From: Bowmanella denitrificans
Lineage (GTDB): Bacteria; Pseudomonadota; Gammaproteobacteria; Enterobacterales; Alteromonadaceae
Reading direction: 5' to 3'
Assembly (NCBI RefSeq): GCF_039522935.1
Contig: NZ_BAAAEI010000023.1
Location: forward strand, 248,001 to 312,000
Length of the DNA stretch: 64,000 nucleotides
A program made the translations under genes and the position numbers. Under the pieces are notes generated by a model. That model was given only the letters and a program-made list of their open reading frames with translations, searched no databases and was not told where the DNA came from. Below, piece after piece: positions 16,871-26,374 of this stretch (positions within the stretch are counted from its first letter, which is position 1; each line of letters begins with the position of its first letter).

Positions 16871-18772
16871 ATGTGTGGCATCGCTGGGATAATGAATTTA
16901 AATGACAACACGGGCCCGGACCCGCTGATCCTGAAGAGGATGAATGACATTCAGCAACATAGGGGGCCGGACGCTGGAGACTATTTTTATGATGGCTGTG
17001 TAGGTCTGGCGCACCGCCGTTTATCCATTATAGATTTAGAGGGTAGTCCACAACCTATGCTTAGCGCATGTCGACGGGCATGTGTCGTGTTCAATGGCGA
17101 GATCTATAATTTCAAATCTCTGCACCAGGAACTGACTGCTAAGGGCTATAAATTCAATACCTTGGGAGATACCGAGACCATACTTAATGCTTACCTGGAA
17201 TGGGGAGAAGACTGCGTGCAGCATTTACGCGGTATGTTCGCTTTTGCCATCTGGGACAGGGAAAAGCAAAGGCTGTTTATGGCTCGCGATCGTATAGGGA
17301 TTAAACCGTTTTTCTATTCACTGTTGCCTAGCGGCGAGTTTTTGTTTGGTTCGGAACTGAAGGTGCTTACTCAGCATCCACTGTTTAACCGTAGGTTACG
17401 AGATAGCACTATTGAGGATTATTTCACCTTTGGTTACATACCTGAGCCTTATACTATATATCAAAACAGCTTTAAGCTTTCTCCTGGTCATACACTGACG
17501 CTTGAAAAGGGAATGAAAGTACCTGTGCAGAAACAGTATTGGGATATTCCTACTGATTGGCAACAGCCATTGCAAGCTGCTGAGGTACAAGAACAGTTGA
17601 TAGAGCGCCTGAAAGAAGCAGTGGATATTCGTCTTGTGGCCGATGTACCTTTGGGTGCTTTTCTGTCCGGTGGCGTAGACTCCAGCGGGGTGGTGGCGCT
17701 GATGTCACAGTTGCAATCCGATCCGGTCAACACCTGTGCCATAGGTTTTGATGTGAAAGCCTTTAACGAGACAGAGTTTGCGCAAATGGTAGCAGATCGA
17801 TACCAAACCAATCACAGGGTGGAAACCGTCAGCGCCAGTGATTTTGATCTGATTGATAAGCTGGCCTTTTTATATGACGAGCCCTATGCTGATAGCTCGG
17901 CCATTCCTACTTACCGGGTATGCCAGTTAGCACGCAAACATGTAACAGTGGCGCTATCTGGTGATGGCGGGGATGAACTGTTTGCTGGTTATCGTCGTTA
18001 CAAAATGCATCTGCAGGAAGAAAAGTTTCGCAACCTGTTGCCTCTAAGCATGAGAAAACCACTATTTGGACCTTTAGGAAGCTTTTATCCAAAGCTGGAC
18101 TGGGCTCCTAAATTTTTGCGTGGTAAAACCAGCTTTCAATCTATGGCAATGGATACCGTGCAGGGATATCACAATTCCATGTCTATTTTACGCGCAGATG
18201 AGCGGGCTATATTGTTTTCAGCGGAATACCGAGCAGGGTTAAATGGTTATAGTTCGTTGGAGGTATTTCGACGTTATTCCGACAAGGTCAAACACCTAGA
18301 TGCAATGAAGATTGCCCAGTATCTGGATATGAAAACCTATCTGGTGGGGGACATTCTGACTAAGGTGGACAGGGCATCCATGGCCCATTCTCTTGAAGTA
18401 CGGGTGCCTATTTTAGATCACAAGTTTGTGGAATGGGCATTCAGAGCTCCGTCAGACCATAATCTTTACAACGGTATTGGAAAGTATTCTTTCAAAAAGG
18501 CATTGGAGCCACACTTGCCCCAAGATGTGCTGTATCGCAAAAAGATGGGATTCGCTGTACCTTTGGCGGACTGGTTTCGCGGACCATTGAAGGAACGGCT
18601 GTACGACGGACTATTGTCCAAACAAATGTCCGAGTCGGGTTACTTCAGTCAGACCAGGCTAAAAGGGCTGATTGATGAGCATATTGCCGGAGTGCGTGAT
18701 AACAGTGCCGCTTTGTGGACTCTGATGATGTTTGAGTCGTTCTTGCGTCAACAGATGGGAGTTGGTGCATGA
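16871..18772 (+). CDS. XrtA-system amidotransferase (asparagine synthase-like)
   Basis: The 633-residue class II glutamine amidotransferase begins MCGIAGIMN, with Cys2 as the nucleophile of the N-terminal glutaminase domain. It also carries GDTETILNAY and ARDRIGIKPFFY, which are typical of asparagine synthetases. The C-terminal ATP-pyrophosphatase domain has the PP-loop LSGGVDSSG at about 266-274 and LSGDGGDELFAGYRRY at about 363-378. It matches the exosortase-A-specific amidotransferase subfamily. The family amidates a carboxyl group using glutamine and ATP; in this context the target is probably a uronic acid of the polysaccharide, but this is inference. It overlaps the next glycosyltransferase by 4 bp (ATGA). 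Confidence 0.93.
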   Translation: MCGIAGIMNLNDNTGPDPLILKRMNDIQQHRGPDAGDYFYDGCVGLAHRRLSIIDLEGSPQPMLSACRRACVVFNGEIYNFKSLHQELTAKGYKFNTLGDTETILNAYLEWGEDCVQHLRGMFAFAIWDREKQRLFMARDRIGIKPFFYSLLPSGEFLFGSELKVLTQHPLFNRRLRDSTIEDYFTFGYIPEPYTIYQNSFKLSPGHTLTLEKGMKVPVQKQYWDIPTDWQQPLQAAEVQEQLIERLKEAVDIRLVADVPLGAFLSGGVDSSGVVALMSQLQSDPVNTCAIGFDVKAFNETEFAQMVADRYQTNHRVETVSASDFDLIDKLAFLYDEPYADSSAIPTYRVCQLARKHVTVALSGDGGDELFAGYRRYKMHLQEEKFRNLLPLSMRKPLFGPLGSFYPKLDWAPKFLRGKTSFQSMAMDTVQGYHNSMSILRADERAILFSAEYRAGLNGYSSLEVFRRYSDKVKHLDAMKIAQYLDMKTYLVGDILTKVDRASMAHSLEVRVPILDHKFVEWAFRAPSDHNLYNGIGKYSFKKALEPHLPQDVLYRKKMGFAVPLADWFRGPLKERLYDGLLSKQMSESGYFSQTRLKGLIDEHIAGVRDNSAALWTLMMFESFLRQQMGVGA

Positions 18773-19977
18773 AAATTCTTCATGTACTCGATCATTCCAT
18801 CCCTTTGCATAGTGGCTACACCTTTCGTACCCGTTCTATTTTAAAGCAGCAACATGCATTGGGTTGGCAGACCTGCCACGTCACGAGTCCTAAACATGGT
18901 GTGTTTGAGCTGGATGTGGAAGAGATTGATGGGCTTAGGTTTTACCGAACGCCGGTACCAAAAGGCTTGCTGAATAAAATCCCGGTATTGAATCAGATGG
19001 CGCTGATAGGTCCTATGCGCAAACGAATTCTACAAGTCATTGAAGCGGAGAAGCCGGATATCATTCATGCTCACTCGCCAGCACTTAATGGGATAGCCGC
19101 ATTGCAGGCAGCACGCAAATCTGGACTGCCTGTAGTGTATGAAATAAGGGCGTTCTGGGAAGATGCCGCGGTAGATCACGGCACCTGTAAAGAAGGGGAC
19201 TTGCGCTACCGTCTGACCCGCAAGCTGGAAACCCATGTGGCCCGCCAGGCCGATGCGGTGACTACTATTTGTGAGGGATTACGTAAAGATCTGCTGGCAC
19301 GTCAAATCCCCAGTGATAAGATCACTGTGATACCCAATGCGGTCAATATTGAACAATTTAATCTGATTGCCAATAAAGACGCGGCACTTCTGACCGAGCT
19401 CGGTCTGGACGGACAGCAGGTTTTAGGTTTTATTGGCTCGTTCTATGCCTACGAAGGATTGGACCTGCTGGTCAGAGCCATGCCACAGATTCTGGCCAGC
19501 AATCCTCACACCAGGTTACTGTTGGTGGGGGGCGGTCCGCAGGAGCAACAACTGCGTCAGCTTGTCAATGAACTGGAACTGCAGGCCTATGTGCTGATGC
19601 CGGGCAGGGTGCCACATCAGGATGTATCCCGCTATTACAGTTTAGTGGATTTGCTTGTATACCCCCGCAAATCGATGCGGCTGACTGAACTGGTGACACC
19701 CCTTAAACCTTTGGAAGCCATGGCGCAGGGCAAACCAGTGTTAGCCTCAGATGTGGGTGGGCATCATGAATTAATTAAACATGGTTACAATGGATGGCTG
19801 TGTAAAAGTGACGATAGCATGGCGCTGGCAAAAGGAATTGCTGAGGTGTTTGCCAGTTTGGAAGAGCGTAGTCTAGTTATATCTCAGGGGCGGGAGTATG
19901 TTGAAAACGTTAGAAATTGGGTTAACTCTGTGGCTAATTATCAGGAAGTCTACGGAACTTTAATTAATGGCAGATAG
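18769..19977 (+). CDS. GT4 glycosyltransferase, exosortase A associated (stp3 type)
   Basis: The 402-residue GT-B enzyme starts MKILHVLDHSIPLHSGYTFR, characteristic of the third PEP-CTERM/exosortase-A-associated glycosyltransferase family. Further landmarks are VYEIRAFWEDAAVD (about 124-137), VIPNAVNIEQF (about 188-198), GFIGSFYAYEGLDLLVRA (about 220-237) and LVTPLKPLEAMAQGKPVLAS near 305-325. There is no membrane segment. Translation is coupled to the amidotransferase upstream, and the 3' end overlaps the next glycosyltransferase by 11 bp. It probably completes the conserved core of repeat-unit assembly. Confidence 0.92.
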   Translation: MKILHVLDHSIPLHSGYTFRTRSILKQQHALGWQTCHVTSPKHGVFELDVEEIDGLRFYRTPVPKGLLNKIPVLNQMALIGPMRKRILQVIEAEKPDIIHAHSPALNGIAALQAARKSGLPVVYEIRAFWEDAAVDHGTCKEGDLRYRLTRKLETHVARQADAVTTICEGLRKDLLARQIPSDKITVIPNAVNIEQFNLIANKDAALLTELGLDGQQVLGFIGSFYAYEGLDLLVRAMPQILASNPHTRLLLVGGGPQEQQLRQLVNELELQAYVLMPGRVPHQDVSRYYSLVDLLVYPRKSMRLTELVTPLKPLEAMAQGKPVLASDVGGHHELIKHGYNGWLCKSDDSMALAKGIAEVFASLEERSLVISQGREYVENVRNWVNSVANYQEVYGTLINGR

Positions 19978-21049
19978 TTCGGTGCCACTCAAAATTGTCG
20001 TTGTTGGCCCCCTACCGCCCCCTGCTGGCGGTATGGCTATGCAAACGGTGCAACTAAAGGCACTTTTGGAAGCGAGAGGGCATCTGGTTACGCTTATACC
20101 AGTGAACTCCCCTTACCAGCCATCCTTTATTGGAAAAATTCCAGTGCTTAGAGCTATGTTTCGCCTGAGCGGTTATATCATGACCTTGTTGATGTCCTTG
20201 CGAGGTCAGGATGCAGTTCATATGATGGCCAACTCAGGTTGGTCATTTCATTTGTTTGCCAAACCAGCGGTCAATATAGCGCGATTGTACCGTGTTCGAG
20301 TCATTATGAACTACCGAGGGGGAAATGCTCGTAAGTTTTTTGACCATTCCTGGAAGTTTATCAAAGGGACATTGTCTAAGGTCGATACTATTGTCGTACC
20401 TAGTGGCTTTCTGCAGTGTGTTTTCTCCGATTATAATTTTTCCACAGAGGTGGTTCCTAATATTATTGACTTACAGCGCTTCAAATACCAGCCGCCGCGG
20501 TTAAATAAAGAGCGATTGCATCTTATCGTTACCCGCAATCTGGAACCTATATATGACAACGCCACGGCAATTAGGGCATTTGGTAAGGTGCTGATCAGTT
20601 ACCCTAATGCCATTCTGACAGTCGCTGGTGAAGGACCGCAGTTGTCAATGTTGAAGTCACTCACCAAGGAACTGAGTATTGCCGACAAGGTGACCTTTGT
20701 TGGACGCTTGGGACGTGAACAAATGGCTGAGTTGTACACAGATGCTGACATAATGATTAACCCAAGCACGGTTGACAACATGCCCAATTCTATTCTTGAA
20801 GCTCTGGCATCCGGTGTGCTGGTGGTTAGCACGAATGTTGGCGGTATTCCTTTTATGGTACAAGACGAAGTGGACGCTATGCTGGTTGAGAAAGGCAATG
20901 ATCAGGCTATGTGCGATGCAATCAAGCATTTAATTTCAAACCCTGAACTTGCAACATCCATCGCAGAGCGAGGTCTTGAGAATGCAAAGAGATATACCGC
21001 TCAACAAGTTTTACCTAAGTTAGAAAAGCTCTATGTCGGGAGCAATTGA
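19967..21049 (+). CDS. GT4 family glycosyltransferase
   Basis: The 360-residue GT-B protein begins with LKIVVVGPLPPPAGGMAMQT (8-27), the glycine-rich acceptor-side motif. It carries RNLEPIYDNATAIRAFG (about 186-202), VAGEGPQLSMLKSL and VGRLGREQMAELYTDADIM. The donor-site region is NPSTVDNMPNSILEALASG (about 264-282). It does not match the conserved stp1-3 subfamilies and is therefore probably one of the strain-variable glycosyltransferases. The ATG at 19967 overlaps the previous gene by 11 bp, and its TGA overlaps a possible TTG start of the polymerase gene. The sugar specificity is unknown. Confidence 0.88.
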   Translation: MADSSVPLKIVVVGPLPPPAGGMAMQTVQLKALLEARGHLVTLIPVNSPYQPSFIGKIPVLRAMFRLSGYIMTLLMSLRGQDAVHMMANSGWSFHLFAKPAVNIARLYRVRVIMNYRGGNARKFFDHSWKFIKGTLSKVDTIVVPSGFLQCVFSDYNFSTEVVPNIIDLQRFKYQPPRLNKERLHLIVTRNLEPIYDNATAIRAFGKVLISYPNAILTVAGEGPQLSMLKSLTKELSIADKVTFVGRLGREQMAELYTDADIMINPSTVDNMPNSILEALASGVLVVSTNVGGIPFMVQDEVDAMLVEKGNDQAMCDAIKHLISNPELATSIAERGLENAKRYTAQQVLPKLEKLYVGSN

Positions 21050-21051
21050 TT

Positions 21052-22356
21052 GTGCGTGACATAGCATTAGTGCTTGTTTTAGCGTGGGTCATACCGCAAA
21101 TTATTAAACGCCCTTTTATTGGTGTGCTTGTTTGGTGCTGGATAAGTTACATGGTGCCGCAGCGTTTGGTTTTCGGATTTATGCAGTCGATGCCAGTTGC
21201 ACAAGTCGTTGCCATTATATGCCTGCTCACATATTTATTCAGTAAGGAACCGAAAAAGATCCCACTTCGGGAACCAATAATCTGGTTAATATTGCTTTAT
21301 ATTTGGATGTTCTTAACTTACTTGGTGCATGATAAAACGCCCTACATCAACTCATTAGCAATTAAAGTTGTTAAGATTCAATTTTTTACCCTTATTATAT
21401 TCGCGATGCTGACGACCAGAAAACGCATCGACATGTGTTTGTTGGTTATTTCACTGAGTATCGGTTTCTACGGATTCAAAGGCGGAATATACACAGTGCT
21501 TTCTGGTGGCAGTGGGCGAGTGTGGGGGCCGCCAGGAGGCTTCTTCGAAGGTAACAATGAGCTTGGCCTAACTTTAGTAATGATAATACCTATTATCTTT
21601 TACTTGATTTCACATCAGACAAACAAATGGGTTAAATGGGGGTTGTGGGCAGTTATCGGTTTTTCCGCGCTCTCAGTGCTAGGGACTCATTCAAGAGGGG
21701 CATTTTTGTCCATATTGGCTGCAGGGTTATTTCTTTGGCTAAAGAGTGATAGAAAAATGCTGTTAGCCTTGGCACTAATAGTTTCGATGCCATTTGCTTA
21801 CAATTTTATGCCAGATGCGTGGCACGAGAGAATGTCGACCATTGTTGAAGACAATGAAGAAGATTATGATGGTTCTGTGCAGGGGCGCTTCAATGCATGG
21901 AGGATGGCTTTTAATATATCTAATGATAAAGTTTTTGCTGGAGGCTTTGATGCCGCGACACCAGAGAACTTTATTAGGTATGCTCCAGATCCATTAGATT
22001 TTCACGATTTTCATAGTATCTATTTCCAAATGTTGGGCAAACATGGTTGGGGGGGATTATTCATCTTTTTGATGATGTATTATGCTGCCTGGCGAACAGC
22101 TAATTCGATTAGGAAAAAGGTGAGTGGGGACTCAGAATTAAAATGGGCACGAGATTTAAGTGCCATGATTCAGGTCAGCCTTATCGCATATGCAACCGGA
22201 GGTGCATTCTTGGGCATGGCATATTTTGATTTACCGTTTCACTTTCTAATCACGTTGGTTGCTGTCCATGTGTTGGTGGACAAAGAGTTACAGAGTCGGA
22301 AAGAAAAAATTCAACAGCCTGTACAAAGTAAAACTTTATGGTCACATAATCCATGA
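21052..22356 (+). CDS. O-antigen ligase/polymerase-like protein, exosortase A associated
   Basis: The polytopic inner-membrane protein (434 residues from this start) has about ten helices and the Wzy_C/O-antigen-ligase signature. A periplasmic loop holds GGSGRVWGPPGGFFEGNNE near 160-178. The second large loop contains QGRFNAWRMAFNISNDK and FHDFHSIYFQMLGKHGWGG (about 320-340), with the conserved His. It fits the 'probable O-glycosylation ligase, exosortase A-associated' family, which may polymerise the repeat unit or attach glycan to protein. The GTG at 21052 is preferred because GGGAG lies 9 bases upstream. A TTG at 21046 is the alternative and would overlap the previous stop. Confidence 0.88.
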   Translation: MRDIALVLVLAWVIPQIIKRPFIGVLVWCWISYMVPQRLVFGFMQSMPVAQVVAIICLLTYLFSKEPKKIPLREPIIWLILLYIWMFLTYLVHDKTPYINSLAIKVVKIQFFTLIIFAMLTTRKRIDMCLLVISLSIGFYGFKGGIYTVLSGGSGRVWGPPGGFFEGNNELGLTLVMIIPIIFYLISHQTNKWVKWGLWAVIGFSALSVLGTHSRGAFLSILAAGLFLWLKSDRKMLLALALIVSMPFAYNFMPDAWHERMSTIVEDNEEDYDGSVQGRFNAWRMAFNISNDKVFAGGFDAATPENFIRYAPDPLDFHDFHSIYFQMLGKHGWGGLFIFLMMYYAAWRTANSIRKKVSGDSELKWARDLSAMIQVSLIAYATGGAFLGMAYFDLPFHFLITLVAVHVLVDKELQSRKEKIQQPVQSKTLWSHNP

Positions 22357-23714
22357 AGATATATACAAAATTTGTTAGCGGTTGTCTTTTTCCGCTACAT
22401 GAAAAATTAAAAAAACACCATACGGTCTCCCGACTTAGCACTCTGGAAAAAAGCCAATGGCTTTCTCGTGACGAAATTCAGTTGTTACAGAAAAGTAATC
22501 TTAGTCAATTCCTTGAAAGAATACATCTGCATAATCCGTACTACAAAGATCTATTTTATCAGCTTGGTCTTTCTCACTCTGATCTAAGCTTGTCCAATAT
22601 TTTGCAGCGTCTCCCCGTGCTTGAGAAAGATGTGATTAGGGCTAATGAAGGGAAACTTATAACCGAAGGTGTTAAAAATATTAAGTTCATTCGCACCTCA
22701 GGATCTACAGGTGCACCTCTAAGATTTGCTATGGGAATAGAACGAATCAGTCACGATGTTTCGGCTAAGTGGCGAGCAACCCGATGGTGGGATGTGGATA
22801 TTGGTGACCGGGAAGCTGTCGTATGGGGTTCAAGTATTGAGCTATCCGGTCAGGGGCTATTAAAGCACCTTCGGGACCGTATATTGCGCTCAAAACTATT
22901 TCCCGCGCAGCACATGACCGAACAAGGTATGGCAGATATTCTTGAATCATTGCAGAACTATCGACCATCAATGATATACGGATACCCGTCAATTATGTCA
23001 CTACTAGCACAATATGCGGTGGACAAAGGCATTTCGGTCAGAATGCCAAATTTAAAAGTGATATTTTGCACAGCTGAGAAACTATTTGTTCATCAACGCC
23101 AGATTATTGAGCAGGTGTTTGGTGCTAAAGTTGCGGATGGATATGGAGGTCGCGATTCCGGTTTCATTGCACATCAATGTCCGCAAGGTAATTTGCATGT
23201 GTGTGATGAAGATATCATTGTTGAAATCCTGGATGACAATGATCAACCCTGTAAAGTTGGGGAAGTTGGTCATCTAGTTGTTACAAATATGTCGATGACA
23301 GCCTTTCCGATGGTTCGATACCGAACTGGTGACTTGGCCAGGTTATCTAATGTGGTTTGCCCATGTGGGCGTGGCTTATCGGTGCTTGATGAAGTTATTG
23401 GTCGTTCTAATGATGCGATATTTGCTACCGACGGGGCTTTAGTTCATGGGGCATTTATCGGTAATATCGTAAGGGAAGATGATGCTGTCAATCATTTTCA
23501 ATTAATACAAGAATCGGAAAAGGAATACCATCTTAATTTGGTACCTTATAGTGATGGCAAAATTGACATACGTAATCTCCAGAAGAGATTGCTGAAAGTG
23601 TTTGGTTGTGATGCATGCTTGGTAATTCACTTAGTTGAGAATATAGCCCCTGAGAAAACGGGTAAATATAAATACATTATCAATCGTGTAAAAAAGACAG
23701 TGTTGGTTGATTAG
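22353..23714 (+). CDS. CapK/PaaK-like adenylate-forming ligase
   Basis: The 453-residue protein belongs to the phenylacetate-CoA-ligase-like (CapK) branch of adenylate-forming enzymes often seen in capsule loci. The P-loop-like motif is RTSGSTGAPLRF at about 113-124. It also has DGYGGRDSGFIAHQCPQG (about 262-279) and MVRYRTGDLARL (about 323-334). A Cys pair, VCPCGRG (about 338-344), fits a small metal knuckle. The C-terminal LQKRLLKVFG and TGKYKYIINRV fit the family's mobile domain. It would activate a carboxylate for attachment to the polysaccharide, but the substrate is unknown. It is coupled to the polymerase gene by a 4-bp ATGA overlap. Base composition looks more AT-rich than the preceding core. 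Confidence 0.85.
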   Translation: MKIYTKFVSGCLFPLHEKLKKHHTVSRLSTLEKSQWLSRDEIQLLQKSNLSQFLERIHLHNPYYKDLFYQLGLSHSDLSLSNILQRLPVLEKDVIRANEGKLITEGVKNIKFIRTSGSTGAPLRFAMGIERISHDVSAKWRATRWWDVDIGDREAVVWGSSIELSGQGLLKHLRDRILRSKLFPAQHMTEQGMADILESLQNYRPSMIYGYPSIMSLLAQYAVDKGISVRMPNLKVIFCTAEKLFVHQRQIIEQVFGAKVADGYGGRDSGFIAHQCPQGNLHVCDEDIIVEILDDNDQPCKVGEVGHLVVTNMSMTAFPMVRYRTGDLARLSNVVCPCGRGLSVLDEVIGRSNDAIFATDGALVHGAFIGNIVREDDAVNHFQLIQESEKEYHLNLVPYSDGKIDIRNLQKRLLKVFGCDACLVIHLVENIAPEKTGKYKYIINRVKKTVLVD

Positions 23715-23765
23715 TTAGTCTGAAAAATTTTAAAAGCATTGCATAATTAAAATCAGGGATAAAAA

Positions 23766-25250
23766 TTGGAAGTAAAAGAAGTCGGTGCAAAAATTTTTTC
23801 AGGGGCGCTATGGTCAGTGTTGATGAGGATGTCAATGCGCTTGCTTGGTCTTGTCAGTGTCGTAATTCTGGCAAGGCTACTTGTACCTGAAGATTATGGT
23901 CTGATAGCTAAGGCTATTTTTCTGGCCAATTTTCTTGAGATGATAACCCAGTTTGGCTTTGAAGCTGCAATTATTCGGGATCAGAAGGCGTCCAAAACAG
24001 ATTTTGATACTGTTTGGACTTTAACTATTTTTCGCGCACTCATACTGGGAATTGTGCTTGCGGCTACGGCCCCACTGATGGCCATTTTCTTCGATGAACC
24101 ATTGATTGAAAACGTAATTTACCTATATGCGGTAGCTACCATTGTACTTGGCTTTGTTAATGTTGGTGTCGTGCAATTCAGAAAGGATATGAATTTTGAG
24201 AAGGATTTCAACTTTAACCTTTCGCGAAAGGTTGTATCTTTTCTTGTGACTATTGCCGTAGCCTTGGTTTACAAGAGTTATTGGGCATTCCCGATAGGCG
24301 TTACTGTCGGCAATCTGTTTGCCGTTGTTTACAGCTTTTACCTTAGCCCGTTTAGACCTAGAATAACGTTTGAGTCATTCTCCAAGATATTCCACTTTTC
24401 TAAGTGGATGTTTGTATTCGAATTTATCGCGGGCTTGTCTAGCCAATTGGATACGTTGATGATCAGTAAGTTGGGCGACAACCGCCAGTTGGGACTGTTT
24501 ACGGTATCGCATCAGTTAGCGGCTATGCCGTCACAGGAAGTTGCTATGCCGGTAGCCCGGTCACTATTACCAGGATTGTCAAAATTGTCGGATCGCATGG
24601 ATGACTTCAGAACCATGTATTCCAACATTATTTCTCATATCTTGTTGTTTGCTGCCCCTGCTGCCATTGGCGTTAGTGCATTATCTGACGAAGTGGCCGC
24701 CGTTGTATTGGGGGAAAAGTGGCTGGATGCAGGCCCCTATGTGGAAATTCTGGCTCTTTTTGGACTTGCTAGGGTAATTTTTTCCTGTGCATCATCTGCA
24801 TTAGCGGCCTCCGACAACCCTAAGGCGTTAGGTCTGTTTTCCCTATTTAACTTGCTGGTGAAGTTAGCCTTGTTACCTATTGGATTTTACTTTTATGGTG
24901 TACTAGGGATAGTCTATGCGGTGCTTGTCACAGGTGTTATCTCTATGCTGTTCTTATTGGGAATGCAGCAAATAAAAGGTGTTATCAGTCTACCGCTTTT
25001 GCTGGTCAGAATTTGGAAGACCTTAGTTGCCAGTTTGTTAATGTATCTGGCTATACGCATATGGTTGTTACCTTATCTGGCTCCATTCGAATGGTCCGTT
25101 CTGTTTGTTGCCATTGTTGGTGTGGTATTTGGTGTGGTGGTTTTCTTAACTTTGATGGCGATTTTGCATATTGCGTTTCCCAGCTTTATAGGTCCTGAGC
25201 AAGATGTGATCGAATTCGTAAAGCGTAAGGTGCGGCGTGCAAAATGTTAG
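23766..25250 (+). CDS. Wzx-type lipopolysaccharide flippase (MOP superfamily)
   Basis: The 494-residue protein has 12-14 hydrophobic helices and begins VGAKIFSGALWSVLMRMSMR, typical of the WzxC/polysaccharide-transport subgroup. Characteristic blocks are RLLVPEDYGLIAKAIFLANF (about 37-56) and FGFEAAIIRDQKASKTDFDT (about 61-80). Later come FNFNLSRKVVSFLV and LSSQLDTLMISKLGDNRQLG near 224-243. It would flip the undecaprenyl-linked repeat unit to the periplasm. The frame starts with TTG at 23766 with AGGGAT about 7 bases upstream; the first in-frame ATG is at about 23823 and would remove part of the first helix, so TTG is preferred. Confidence 0.9.
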   Translation: MEVKEVGAKIFSGALWSVLMRMSMRLLGLVSVVILARLLVPEDYGLIAKAIFLANFLEMITQFGFEAAIIRDQKASKTDFDTVWTLTIFRALILGIVLAATAPLMAIFFDEPLIENVIYLYAVATIVLGFVNVGVVQFRKDMNFEKDFNFNLSRKVVSFLVTIAVALVYKSYWAFPIGVTVGNLFAVVYSFYLSPFRPRITFESFSKIFHFSKWMFVFEFIAGLSSQLDTLMISKLGDNRQLGLFTVSHQLAAMPSQEVAMPVARSLLPGLSKLSDRMDDFRTMYSNIISHILLFAAPAAIGVSALSDEVAAVVLGEKWLDAGPYVEILALFGLARVIFSCASSALAASDNPKALGLFSLFNLLVKLALLPIGFYFYGVLGIVYAVLVTGVISMLFLLGMQQIKGVISLPLLLVRIWKTLVASLLMYLAIRIWLLPYLAPFEWSVLFVAIVGVVFGVVVFLTLMAILHIAFPSFIGPEQDVIEFVKRKVRRAKC

Positions 25251-25290
25251 TTGTACCAAACAAATCCAACCACACTGGTAACCTTGGGGA

Positions 25291-26331
25291 ATGAAGATGG
25301 AATTTCTTTCACCTATTGCAGACTCACTACAGTATCCAAAACCTAAAATTTTGGGAGTACCCCAAAAGATACCTGAGGGTGCAGATCAAGTTCGCACAAG
25401 TCAGGCGCATGTAGGGGGATTTTTACTAGATTGTGGACGTTCAGCATTATACATCATTGCAAAAGTACTAAAGGATAAGCGTGTGTGGGTGCCTGCCTAT
25501 CATTGTCCTGCACTAGTACAGCCCTTTTTGGCTGTTGGAGCCGAGGTAAAGTGTTATCCACTGCTGAGTAATTTGCATGCAGATATTGATGCGTTCAAAG
25601 CGGAACTTAAAAAAGAAGACGTGTTTGTTGCTGTTCGCTATTTTGGAATTGATGGGGACATTCATGAGTTGGTTGATTTATGTAACGAAAAACAACTTGT
25701 CTTGGTAGAAGATTTAGCTCATGCCGCGTTTGTAAAGAACATACAGGGACAGTTCGCGATTAAGAGCCTAACGAAGTTTTACCCAAATTTACTTTGTGGT
25801 GAATTATTATTTGGTGAAAATTGTCAGTTTAAGCGGGAAACGCTTTCTGTTTACGAGGCGCTACCAGGTTGGTGGGGGGTGAAGTTAAAGCAACTTATTG
25901 GATCTTTCCGGGCAAGGATCGGGATTCCTAAGATTCGGCCTCACCGCTATTTAGATTTATCTACACTGACAAACTATTTGCCACCTAAAACACTTGAAAT
26001 AGTTAGGAACTGTGATGTTGCCGAGATGTCTATTCGGCGTAGGTTGAATTATCTACACCTGTTGCACCATCTGAATGGCAGTCCATATGGCACCCCACTT
26101 TATTCAACTTTAAGTGATTCCGAAGTACCTTATGTTTTTCCGTTTCTAGCTAAAGACGATTCAGTTTTCGGAAAATTAAGGTATGCAGGTATTCAGGTGT
26201 TCAGGTGGGAAGAAATTGCCGTTTCTGGGTGTGCCATTAGCTTGCAATACAGAAAAACGCTTTTGCAACTACCCTGTCATCAAGATATTACACAAGCTGA
26301 TTTAGACTTCATGATTGAACAGTTAACCTGA
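25291..26331 (+). CDS. DegT/DnrJ-like PLP-dependent aminotransferase-fold protein
   Basis: The 346-residue protein looks like a divergent member of the DegT/DnrJ/EryC1 sugar-aminotransferase family. An N-terminal LLDCGRSALYIIAKVL (about 46-61) corresponds to the family's GR-x-AL motif. VWVPAYHCPALVQPFLAVGA follows (about 66-85), and VLVEDLAHAAF (about 136-146) has the PLP-binding Asp. The likely Schiff-base Lys lies in SLTKFYPN (about 158-165). The usual glycine-rich stretch after the Lys is changed to LLCGELLFG, so activity is uncertain. The ATG at 25297 (six bases after 25291) has better spacing from the GGGGA at 25286-25290 and may be the true start. Confidence 0.7.
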   Translation: MKMEFLSPIADSLQYPKPKILGVPQKIPEGADQVRTSQAHVGGFLLDCGRSALYIIAKVLKDKRVWVPAYHCPALVQPFLAVGAEVKCYPLLSNLHADIDAFKAELKKEDVFVAVRYFGIDGDIHELVDLCNEKQLVLVEDLAHAAFVKNIQGQFAIKSLTKFYPNLLCGELLFGENCQFKRETLSVYEALPGWWGVKLKQLIGSFRARIGIPKIRPHRYLDLSTLTNYLPPKTLEIVRNCDVAEMSIRRRLNYLHLLHHLNGSPYGTPLYSTLSDSEVPYVFPFLAKDDSVFGKLRYAGIQVFRWEEIAVSGCAISLQYRKTLLQLPCHQDITQADLDFMIEQLT

Positions 26332-26374
26332 TTTCACTACTGATAAGTTTCAAACTGGTACGCACGGGAAAACT